DNA of 27,958 bases from UBA2253 sp964646985 (GTDB lineage Bacteria > Bacillota_I > Bacilli_A > ML615J-28 > CAG-698): contig CAZYFI010000014.1 in assembly GCA_964646985.1 (NCBI GenBank), positions 1 through 27,958 of the forward strand, read 5' to 3'. The notes beneath the pieces were generated by a model, which was not told where the DNA came from, did no database searches, and saw nothing but the letters and a program-made list of their open reading frames with translations. The translations under genes were made by a program, and so were the position numbers. Within the stretch, counting starts at the first letter, position 1; each line of letters begins with the position of its first letter. Shown piece by piece: positions 1 through 7,342 of the stretch.

Positions 1-813
1 CCAACTGGGATATTGCACAATTTTTACTTCTTGTTTTGTGACTGGATGAACAAAACATATGGAAAAAGCATGCAATAATAAAAGGTCATCTTCTTTTCCA
101 TAAAGTTTATCTCCAACAATCGGATGACCGAGAGATGACAAATGAACCCGAATTTGATGACATCTTCCTGTACCAAGTGTCAGTTCCACCAAACTTTGTT
201 CATTGCTTATTAACTGGCGATAATGCGTAATTGCCTTCTGTCCATTTTCGCCTACCCTTCTTTTCACAGGGTGATCATCGCGTTCAATCGGCAAAGAAAT
301 GATTCCTTCTTTGGGGTCCAATGCACCATCAATATAAGCCAGATATTTTTTTTCAATTTCCGTATTCATAAGCAAATGATGAACAAACCCGTTTTTTGCA
401 ACCAACACCAAACCTGAAGTGCTATAGTCTAACCTGCTAACCAAATGGATATTGCTTTGAATCTCATTTTTAATAAAATAATGTTTCAAACGACTAATCA
501 AATTGTCATGATAATATTTATGAGACGGTTGACTCGCCAAGTTGGCAGGTTTGTTCACAATCAACAAATATTCATCTTCATACAAAACGTCTACAACAAT
601 TTCTGATGCCACAATTTCAGGATTGTGTTCTTCTTCAAATAAAATAGTTAATTCATCGCCAGGATGAATTGGCAACCAATTGCCGGATTCCACACCATTG
701 ATAAATATTTTACCGTTCCATTTGATTTTTCTTGCCAGTCGTCTGGAAATATGATTTCTTTTCAAGAAATCTTTTACAATGTCTTCTTTTTCAATCAAAA
801 ATTTTAATTGCAT
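1..813 (-). CDS. RluA-family 23S rRNA/tRNA pseudouridine synthase (3' end cut by window edge)
   Basis: This enzyme would isomerise uridine to pseudouridine in rRNA or tRNA in the cytoplasm. I translated 271 codons from the ATG at 813; the frame stays open to base 1, so a short C-terminus is missing. Residues 1-60 look like an S4-type RNA-binding region (ISRRLARK, then NGKIFING). The catalytic core follows, with VNKPANLASQPS near 87-97 and the family signature HLVSRLDYSTSG at 123-134, in which D129 is the expected catalytic aspartate. GTGRCHQIRVHLSSLGHPIVGDKLYG at 214-239 is the conserved second half, quoted here only as the start GTGRCHQIR and end GDKLYG. An AGGTGA Shine-Dalgarno lies just before the ATG. 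It sits 35 bp downstream of the EF-G-like gene, behind a modest terminator, so it may be read through from that promoter. The exact target uridine (RluA, RluC or RluD type) cannot be told from sequence. Confidence 0.9.
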   Translation of the reverse strand, partial: MQLKFLIEKEDIVKDFLKRNHISRRLARKIKWNGKIFINGVESGNWLPIHPGDELTILFEEEHNPEIVASEIVVDVLYEDEYLLIVNKPANLASQPSHKYYHDNLISRLKHYFIKNEIQSNIHLVSRLDYSTSGLVLVAKNGFVHHLLMNTEIEKKYLAYIDGALDPKEGIISLPIERDDHPVKRRVGENGQKAITHYRQLISNEQSLVELTLGTGRCHQIRVHLSSLGHPIVGDKLYGKEDDLLLLHAFSICFVHPVTKQEVKIVQYPSW

Positions 814-827
814 ATTCACCTAATGAG

Positions 828-849
828 AAAAGAGTCGAAAAATCGACCC
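828..849 (-). terminator. Rho-independent terminator after the EF-G-like gene
   Basis: On the minus strand GGGTCGA (849-843) pairs with TCGACTC (838-832) around a TTTT loop. The 7-bp stem has one G-T wobble, and four T follow. The stem starts inside the stop codon of the upstream gene. The short T-tract suggests incomplete termination, with some read-through into the pseudouridine synthase. Confidence 0.6.
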
Positions 850-2909
850 TAGTTCTTCTTATATTCTTCAATGATTTTTTTAACCAATAGTTCAGGAACT
901 TCGTCATAACGAATGAATTCACGACTAAAACGCCCACTTGCTTGTGTCATTGCTTTTAAATCCACAGCATATTTCGCAATTTCTGCTTCAGGAACTTCAG
1001 CAATAATTTCTTGAACGCCATTATGTTGATCCATACCCAAAACACGTCCACGTCTTTTTGTCATATCGCCCATGATATCTCCAACAAATTCATCTTTCAC
1101 AACTACTTTTACTTGGCAAATTGGTTCCAAAATCGTAGGTCGAATTTTTTCAACTGCGTTTTTAAAAGCCAAACCAGCAGCTAGTTTAAAGGAAATTTCA
1201 TTGGAATCAACTGGATGATAAGACCCATAGTATAATGTTGCTTTCACACCAATAACAGGGAAACCAGCCAATGGACCATGTTCTAATGTTTCAATTAAAC
1301 CTTTTTCAACAGCAGGGAAATAGTTCTTTGGAACGGCTCCACCAACCACTTCTTCAGCAAACACAAAATCTTCTTTGCATGGTTCAAAACGAATCCAAAC
1401 ATCACCAAATTGACCTGCACCACCAGATTGCTTTTTATGGCGACCTTGGGCTTCGCCTTTAGAGCGAATGGTTTCACGATAAACAACTTTTTGATCGGTA
1501 ACATCGACATCCACTTTAAACATATTTTTCATACGCTCTAAAATATATCCGATGTGCGTCATTCCTTGACCACCAATGAGCAATTGAGCAGTTTCAGGAT
1601 TACGTTTGATTTCAAAAGTTTCATCTTCAAGACGCAATTTCTGTAAAGAAGAAGAGATTTTATCTTCATCTTGTTTATTTTTTGGCATAATGGCAACATA
1701 AATGGTCGGATTACCATGAACAATTTTTGGATAAATAATTGGTTCTTTCTTATCAGAGAACGTAACGCTGTTTAAAAATTCGGAAACTTTTGATACGCCA
1801 CCAATATCACCTGCATAAATGGCATCAACATTGATTTGGGTTTTTCCTCGCATCACAAATAATTGAGGAATCTTTACAACAGTTTCTGTTTCCGCAATAT
1901 ATACTTCTTGACCAGTGCGAATGGCTCCAGAAAACAATTTAAAAAGAGTTACCGTGCCTACAAACGGATCAATGATTGTCTTAAAGACCATACCGGACAA
2001 TGGTGCATCGACATTGACTTCACGCGTTATCTGTTCTTTTGTTTTAGGGTCCATCCCTGCTTTGCTTAAAAACGCATTTGGTGCAGGCAAATAATCTACT
2101 ACCATATCAAGTAATTGCGCAATGCCAACATTTTTGATGCCTGAAGCAGCAACAATTGGGAAAACTTCCCCAGAAAAAACACCTTCATGAAGTCCAAAAC
2201 GAACTTCTTCTTCGGTTAATTCTTCTCCACTGAAGAATTTTTCTAGCAATTCTTCATTTGTTTCGGCAACTTGTTCCATGATGCTATTATAAATATCTTC
2301 TACTTTACTAGACAATGCCTCAGGAATTGGCGTTTCTACACAATTATTATCTTTGACTTGATATCCTTTTTTGGTTACAACATTGGCAAAACCTTGGAAA
2401 TTGACATCTGTTCCAAATGGAACAGTAAACTCAATTGCTTTTGCGCTTAATCTATTCTTAACTGATGAAATCGCATCTTCATACTTAATATTTTCTTTAT
2501 CAAGTTTGTTCATGACAATGATGACAGGAATGGATCGTTTTCTTAATTCTTCCCAAACTCGTTCGGTCCCAACTTCTACACCTTTGGTGGCATCAATAAG
2601 GACGATGGCACCTTCTACTGCAGATAAGACATTTTCTAGTTCACCAATCATTTCTTCTGATCCTGGTGTATCAATGAAATTGATTTTACAATCCTTCCAT
2701 TCTAGTGGTAATAAAGCCGATGATAAAGTGGTCATGCGGTTTTGTGATTCTAAAGAATAATCACCAACAGTCGTTTTACGCTCAACCTCACCTTTTTTAT
2801 CAATTGCTTTAGATACAAAAAGGACGGATTCACCAAAACTAGTTTTTCCTGAACCTAAATGTCCTAAAACGGCTACATTTCTAATATCGTTCGTTTTATA
2901 CTCCTTCAT
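849..2909 (-). CDS. Elongation factor G-like translational GTPase (EF-G2/FusA2 type)
   Basis: This is a ribosome-associated GTPase of the EF-G-like group, distinct from the housekeeping fusA, with an uncertain role. Seen: P-loop GHLGSGKT near residues 16-23, G3 motif DTPGSEEM near 80, G4 NKLDKEN near 135, then a domain II barrel and EF-G domains III-V, including QSGGAGQFGDVW, the usual start of domain IV. At 686 aa it has normal EF-G length. The G3 motif reads DTPGS, not DTPGH, so the catalytic His of EF-G/EF-Tu is absent. The open frame extends to an ATG at 2921, but that ATG lies inside the TGGAGGT Shine-Dalgarno, so I use the ATG at 2909 (MKEYKTND), spaced 5 nt from GGAGG. A strong promoter lies at 2951-2978. 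EF-G-like identity is secure; function is inferred. Confidence 0.93.
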   Translation of the reverse strand: MKEYKTNDIRNVAVLGHLGSGKTSFGESVLFVSKAIDKKGEVERKTTVGDYSLESQNRMTTLSSALLPLEWKDCKINFIDTPGSEEMIGELENVLSAVEGAIVLIDATKGVEVGTERVWEELRKRSIPVIIVMNKLDKENIKYEDAISSVKNRLSAKAIEFTVPFGTDVNFQGFANVVTKKGYQVKDNNCVETPIPEALSSKVEDIYNSIMEQVAETNEELLEKFFSGEELTEEEVRFGLHEGVFSGEVFPIVAASGIKNVGIAQLLDMVVDYLPAPNAFLSKAGMDPKTKEQITREVNVDAPLSGMVFKTIIDPFVGTVTLFKLFSGAIRTGQEVYIAETETVVKIPQLFVMRGKTQINVDAIYAGDIGGVSKVSEFLNSVTFSDKKEPIIYPKIVHGNPTIYVAIMPKNKQDEDKISSSLQKLRLEDETFEIKRNPETAQLLIGGQGMTHIGYILERMKNMFKVDVDVTDQKVVYRETIRSKGEAQGRHKKQSGGAGQFGDVWIRFEPCKEDFVFAEEVVGGAVPKNYFPAVEKGLIETLEHGPLAGFPVIGVKATLYYGSYHPVDSNEISFKLAAGLAFKNAVEKIRPTILEPICQVKVVVKDEFVGDIMGDMTKRRGRVLGMDQHNGVQEIIAEVPEAEIAKYAVDLKAMTQASGRFSREFIRYDEVPELLVKKIIEEYKKN

Positions 2910-2913
2910 AAAT

Positions 2914-2920
2914 ACCTCCA
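2914..2920 (-). promoter_or_regulatory. Shine-Dalgarno that decides the EF-G-like start
   Basis: TGGAGGT on the minus strand ends 4-5 nt before the ATG at 2909 and overlaps an in-frame upstream ATG at 2921. Ribosome positioning therefore favours 2909, making the protein four residues shorter than the longest frame. Confidence 0.75.
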
Positions 2921-2950
2921 TTGAGAAAACGTTTTTTTGACACTATTGCT

Positions 2951-2978
2951 ATTATACTATATTTATTATGATTTTCAA
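2951..2978 (-). promoter_or_regulatory. Sigma-70-type promoter for the EF-G-like gene
   Basis: Minus-strand -35 TTGAAA (2978-2973), 16-bp spacer and -10 TATAAT (2956-2951). Transcription would start near 2944, about 35 nt before the ATG. It sits directly behind the stop codon of the MBL-fold gene, and no terminator hairpin is visible between them. Confidence 0.8.
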
Positions 2979-2995
2979 AATGTTTTTTCATTTAT

Positions 2996-5392
2996 TTAGC
3001 CACCATATTCGTATTCTTTTGCGGGATGTGTTTCCCAAAAATAAGTACTTGATAGCTCAATTGGGACTTGCGAATACTCAGCGGATACTTCATATCCAGT
3101 TTGATCAATGACAATCGTTATGGTCCCATTGCGGTCAACAAACGGGTCACTTACCTGACATTCATAGCTATTGGATGGCGTAAGTTCACAATCAGTGGCA
3201 TCTCCACCTACTACTGCATACACAAGCGTTTTGTCATTTGCTTGATACATGCGATTAATAGCATCAGCGGTTGGATGTCCATGTTTGTTGCCTAAATAAT
3301 TGCCATTTGTGATAATCACTACTTCGGGTTTTGAGGAAGCCAAAAAGTCAAGCGTAGTCCCATAGCTGGTTGCATGATGCACCGCTTTTAGAATATCAAT
3401 ATCGCCAACTTCATTTTTATAATTTGCTTCCGTTGTTCTTCCATCGTTATTATCAGCATCACCTGTTAATAAAACTTTTGTTCCATATGCTTCTAAAACA
3501 AAAACAATGCTTCTTCCATTTGGCTCTTCTGTCTCATAATAGCCAGTTTGAATGATATTGATGGATACTTGATCTGCTATCTCAATTTCACTAGTACAAC
3601 CATTGACTTGATTGATTGCATCTGTTACCAAACATTCGGAAACTAAATTTTCTGCTTCATAACTATTTACGAAATCTTGATATAACTGGGTCGTATGGGT
3701 TCCATAAAACTGTAACAAATGCAAGACTTCATATTCGCCAAAGACAAACTTCATACCACCAATATGATCGGCATCTGGATGCGTCGCTATCACCAAATCA
3801 AGGATTTTGTCTTCGCTATTGGCATCAATGACCTCTTTAATCGCTTTGTTGGAATCCAAATATCGATCCCCAGCATCAACCAAGACATCATAACTGCCAA
3901 GTTTGAAATAAATAGATTCCCCGGCATCACTTTGTCCATATTTTCCCAAATCAATAAAAAACAGTTCAAGTGGCTCAACAGATTGCAAGCCAACAATCTT
4001 GATATCATATCCATAAATCACGGAAAAATCAAATCCTGATACCGATGCAATCAAGGTAACTTCTTGGGTTTCTTGTTTGGGTTGAACCAATCCTTGATCA
4101 GATAGGATAAGAGGTTGGTCACTCATCCATGTTACCACACCACCAAAAGCAGTTGTTTTCAAAAGCGTAATCGATTCTTGTGTCTTTTTTATGGTATTTT
4201 GGGATAACCACTGTTGGATATCACTTGCATCAATGGATCTAGTTACAGAAATATTGCTAACATCTATGCGTAAATCCGTCAAATATTCTGATGAAGTTGT
4301 GATTTGCAAATAGACATTTTGTAAAGCAGTCAAATCCACTGAAACTTGGTGAAGATTTCCATCAGCGATGAGTTCATTTTTTAAAATGTTCCAATCAACT
4401 TGGTTCGTAGAATAACGAACCCCAATGTAACTTGCTTTTGATAATTTGTCACTATCTGTTGCATATAATTGATAATCAAAGGTAATGGCATCAGGACGCG
4501 CATATTTCGTTAACAAATCCAATCTTGAAAAACTATTGGCTTTCATGCGAATGACTTTTTCTCCACCCACATCTGCAATAATTGCTTGGTGAAACAATAC
4601 TTGATTGCTCGTCCAATCAGTGCTATAGGTTCCTGTTGTGATTGATGCTAAATCAAAATCAAGAGCAACCATCGGTTCTGGTTTTTCTTTCAATTCCATT
4701 GGAAACACAATGGTTTGCATCACTTGATTCAAAGATACAGTCGCTGTTAGGTTAACACTTCCATTGCCAACCTTAGTGCCATCGTTTGTTAAAATCGTTT
4801 CATCCGATGATTGCCAAACAATTTCCATATCAGGAAATGCACTAAATTGGTCAATTAAACCAACATGCGTTGCACTAAAAGTAGGAACATATAAATCAGA
4901 AATGGCTTTTGCAACTTTTTCTTGGTCCGTCATTTCTCTTTTTAAAACTACTACTTCAAATACAACTTCCTTTTGAGAATGCCCTAATAAAGAAAAAGCA
5001 ATCTGAGCAAGTGAATCATTTTCTTTAATCGTAAAAGTAGCTATAAGATCCACCGTTTTATTTCCGTTTGCATACAAAGGACGAATAACTTGGCCATCGG
5101 TTGCAATCACACTCGGATGACTTGATGCCCAACGAATGGAAATGTTAGGGTAATTGGGTAAACTAGTTGGCAAAGATAAACTTGTTGTTGCTTGGTTAGG
5201 TATTTGATCTTCCAAATCATCAATAATCAGATTAATGTGTTCGGTTTCTATTAAGGTTAAATTATGATAATAATAACCGATTCCAAACAAAGCACCTGCC
5301 AATAAAATGGCAATCATAATCACAAAAAATTGCACTCTTTTGGGTGCTTTTTTCATGTTCTTCATTGCTTTTTTTATGATTTTTTTCGCCAT
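2996..5392 (-). CDS. Membrane-anchored Ig-domain protein with ComEC-like metallo-beta-lactamase-fold hydrolase domain
   Basis: Probably a surface-exposed metal-dependent hydrolase; the substrate is unknown. Order seen in its 798 aa: Lys-rich N-terminus; one membrane segment near 20-43 with no lipobox, so likely a signal anchor; two atrophied Ig-like repeats near 55-235 (IRWASSHPSVIATDG, IVWQSSDETILTNDG); a beta-rich region near 240-385; a third Ig-like repeat near 388-470 (VTWMSDQPLILSDQG); and an MBL domain near 475-740. The MBL domain has FFIDLG, VLVDAGD, the metal motif THPDADHIGG near 535, LLTGDAD, AVHHATSYGT and NKHGHP. These match the ComEC/Rec2 hydrolase subfamily, although ComEC usually has HHGS. 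Four cysteines in the C-terminal part could form disulfides outside the cell. AGGAGG precedes the ATG by 6 nt. It is the last gene of the operon starting at 10372. It could act as an extracellular nuclease or phosphodiesterase; that is inference. Confidence 0.85.
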   Translation of the reverse strand: MAKKIIKKAMKNMKKAPKRVQFFVIMIAILLAGALFGIGYYYHNLTLIETEHINLIIDDLEDQIPNQATTSLSLPTSLPNYPNISIRWASSHPSVIATDGQVIRPLYANGNKTVDLIATFTIKENDSLAQIAFSLLGHSQKEVVFEVVVLKREMTDQEKVAKAISDLYVPTFSATHVGLIDQFSAFPDMEIVWQSSDETILTNDGTKVGNGSVNLTATVSLNQVMQTIVFPMELKEKPEPMVALDFDLASITTGTYSTDWTSNQVLFHQAIIADVGGEKVIRMKANSFSRLDLLTKYARPDAITFDYQLYATDSDKLSKASYIGVRYSTNQVDWNILKNELIADGNLHQVSVDLTALQNVYLQITTSSEYLTDLRIDVSNISVTRSIDASDIQQWLSQNTIKKTQESITLLKTTAFGGVVTWMSDQPLILSDQGLVQPKQETQEVTLIASVSGFDFSVIYGYDIKIVGLQSVEPLELFFIDLGKYGQSDAGESIYFKLGSYDVLVDAGDRYLDSNKAIKEVIDANSEDKILDLVIATHPDADHIGGMKFVFGEYEVLHLLQFYGTHTTQLYQDFVNSYEAENLVSECLVTDAINQVNGCTSEIEIADQVSINIIQTGYYETEEPNGRSIVFVLEAYGTKVLLTGDADNNDGRTTEANYKNEVGDIDILKAVHHATSYGTTLDFLASSKPEVVIITNGNYLGNKHGHPTADAINRMYQANDKTLVYAVVGGDATDCELTPSNSYECQVSDPFVDRNGTITIVIDQTGYEVSAEYSQVPIELSSTYFWETHPAKEYEYGG

Positions 5393-5402
5393 TGTTATCC
5401 TC

Positions 5403-6080
5403 CTATAAATGTAATCTTCTTCTAAATTCCTCTTTTAATTCTTTTCTCGCAAACACCAATAAACCGACAATGATTGTAAAAGACAAGCATGCGGCAGCTA
5501 AAGAAGGCCACAACACTTCTACAATTCGAAATAACCATAACACCAAAGGAATAAAACCTAAAAAATTAGAAGAAAATAAGTACATAAGGTAATCGTTAAT
5601 TTTTTTGTAGTTAATGAGCAACATTAAGATAATGGCAATCAATGCTGCCATAGACAAAAACGGAATAACATAGTTTAATGCCCATCCTGTTGAATGACTA
5701 AAGAAATCAATCACATAAGTTGTCACTGAAAGTGTTAGCATTTGTATAATCAATTTTAAAGGTATATTCCCTTTATTTTGAAAGGTTGATTTTAATAAAA
5801 TCCAAAAATAAAACACGGAAATGGCAACGATGGCAGACCAATAATTTGGATTACTTTTAAACGTTAAAATATTGACCAAGATTGATGCCACTACTCCCAA
5901 AATCGAAAGAAAACTCAAAGTTTGAATCAAACGATTTTGTTTTTTTGGTGTTTCATCTGGTTTGGGAAAAGAACTATAGTTCAAGTCTTTTTGCTCTATA
6001 TCTTCTAAAATTTCATTGCATAACGGACACGATTTTCTTTCTGTTTGAAAAGAAACTTGACATTTCATACATCTCTTCAT
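5403..6080 (-). CDS. DUF6320-type zinc-ribbon membrane protein
   Basis: A small protein of about 225 aa with an N-terminal zinc ribbon (CMKC, 12 residues, CPLC near residues 5-24). A cytosolic linker and about five or six hydrophobic segments up to residue 210 follow, and the tail is basic (RKELKEEFRRRLH). The architecture matches the DUF6320 family, which I know to occur beside alcohol-acetyltransferase-like genes, as here. Function is unknown; a membrane partner for the acyltransferase is plausible. The stop of the upstream gene overlaps a first ATG at 6083 (TAATG), but the GAGGTG site is only 2 nt from it and 5 nt from the second ATG at 6080, so I prefer 6080. Translation is probably coupled to the gene upstream; the gap to the MBL gene downstream is only 10 bp. 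Confidence 0.8.
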   Translation of the reverse strand: MKRCMKCQVSFQTERKSCPLCNEILEDIEQKDLNYSSFPKPDETPKKQNRLIQTLSFLSILGVVASILVNILTFKSNPNYWSAIVAISVFYFWILLKSTFQNKGNIPLKLIIQMLTLSVTTYVIDFFSHSTGWALNYVIPFLSMAALIAIILMLLINYKKINDYLMYLFSSNFLGFIPLVLWLFRIVEVLWPSLAAACLSFTIIVGLLVFARKELKEEFRRRLHL

Positions 6081-6082
6081 CA

Positions 6083-7342
6083 TTACACCTCAAGCTCATT
6101 TGTTTTTATGGTGATGTCAATTCCTAAACTTGCCAATAAACGGAAAAACTCACGTTGAATATTGCGTTCTAGCATTGAACTTGCGAAAGAGAAAACCATT
6201 TTATTTCCTAAACTAATACTGCCAACATTAATAGGGGCATTAATCGTAGCTCCGTTTGTAAAAACAACTTCACTCACAAATTCATGCATCGAGGTTGGAA
6301 GATCACATATTCCTAAATTGGAATAACAAATGCTATTTGGAGAATCTCCAAATGCACTATAACCTATTTTTAATAAGATTTCTTTGAGAAAAAGCGGAAC
6401 TAATCGCATAACAATATTCTTTTCGATTTTTACATTTGCCATCAATAATTGATGTAAACTCTCTTTATTTAGTTGCTCAGCAAAATCATGTTTCACAAGA
6501 GCAATGATATCTTCAAACGTGGTTTGCTCAGATAAGAACATAGAAGTTCTAATGTATAATGAGAAGTTTCTAATAGTCTTAGAAGGAAAAAACCTTCGCA
6601 TATTCACAGGAATAAACAGTTGAAATGGTCTATTTTTGTCTTCAAACAATAGAAGTGATCTTGATGCAGCATACATCAAACAAGTTGAAGCAAATTCAGT
6701 AATGGTCATATTATACTTTTTTGCTACCTCTTTGATTTGGCTGACAGAAATGCTACCATCAAAGACCGTAATCCATTTCGATTGATATCTTGTTCCTTTT
6801 AACTTCAATGCCTTTTTTTCTTTGCGAATCGCTTTGATTTTTGTAGAATAATTTTGTAAAAAGCTATCTTGTGACTCTTCATTTCTTGTTTCTACATCTG
6901 TCAAAATGAGCTTTTCGGGTTTAACCGGTTTTCCTAAAAGCAATAAATATTTATAAACAATGGCTTTTAAAAATTCTAGTGCTCCCGCTCCATCGGTTAA
7001 GGCATGAAACATTTCTAATGTGATGCGCTTTTGATAGTAAGTGAGTCTAAATAAATATTTTTGTTGTTCCCGATAATTGATGTTTTTACATATCAATGGT
7101 GATTCCAAGCTCACTTGTGGAGTTTCTAAATTCTCTTCAAAATAATACCAAAAAAGCCCTCGTTTTAATTTTACTTTAAACGAAGGAAAACGATTAATCG
7201 TTGCTTCTAAAGCAGTTTGGAGAAAATCAGGGTCTATTTCTTCTGTCAAAAGAAAAGACAACCGAAAAATATTCGAACGTTTTCGCCCAGAAACAGAGGG
7301 GAAAACTTTTGCGGCATTATCTAATCGATACCATTTGTTCAT
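6083..7342 (-). CDS. Alcohol acetyltransferase/condensation-domain-like protein
   Basis: A 419-aa member of the CoA-dependent acyltransferase (condensation) fold. The catalytic HxxxDG motif is seen as HALTDGAG near residues 113-120. The N-terminus MNKWYRLDNAAKVFPS and the LDNAAKVFPSV-like opening are typical of the alcohol-acetyltransferase-like group found next to DUF6320 proteins. The C-terminal half has NMRRFFPSKTIRNFSLY and the substrate-channel strand region around SNLGICDLP. It probably transfers an acyl group from acyl-CoA to an alcohol or lipid hydroxyl; the real substrate is unknown. The ATG overlaps the U32-family gene stop by 4 nt (ATGA), and its own stop overlaps the next ATG, so it lies in the middle of a translationally coupled operon. 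Fold assignment is firm, substrate is not. Confidence 0.8.
   Translation of the reverse strand: MNKWYRLDNAAKVFPSVSGRKRSNIFRLSFLLTEEIDPDFLQTALEATINRFPSFKVKLKRGLFWYYFEENLETPQVSLESPLICKNINYREQQKYLFRLTYYQKRITLEMFHALTDGAGALEFLKAIVYKYLLLLGKPVKPEKLILTDVETRNEESQDSFLQNYSTKIKAIRKEKKALKLKGTRYQSKWITVFDGSISVSQIKEVAKKYNMTITEFASTCLMYAASRSLLLFEDKNRPFQLFIPVNMRRFFPSKTIRNFSLYIRTSMFLSEQTTFEDIIALVKHDFAEQLNKESLHQLLMANVKIEKNIVMRLVPLFLKEILLKIGYSAFGDSPNSICYSNLGICDLPTSMHEFVSEVVFTNGATINAPINVGSISLGNKMVFSFASSMLERNIQREFFRLLASLGIDITIKTNELEV
6086..6091 (-). promoter_or_regulatory. Shine-Dalgarno deciding the DUF6320 start
   Basis: GAGGTG lies inside the last codons of the acyltransferase-like gene. It is 5 nt from the ATG at 6080 and only 2 nt from the ATG at 6083. 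It supports the second start and translational coupling. Confidence 0.55.

Noticed and set aside
223..417. A 64-codon plus-strand frame
   Set aside because: It is antisense to the pseudouridine synthase with no supporting signal.
2371..2760. A 129-codon plus-strand open frame
   Set aside because: It lies fully inside the EF-G-like gene on the other strand, has no family motif and no Shine-Dalgarno of note.
2924..2938. AAAACGTTTT palindrome upstream of the EF-G-like gene
   Set aside because: It could be a regulator site, but a short A/T palindrome is common by chance here.
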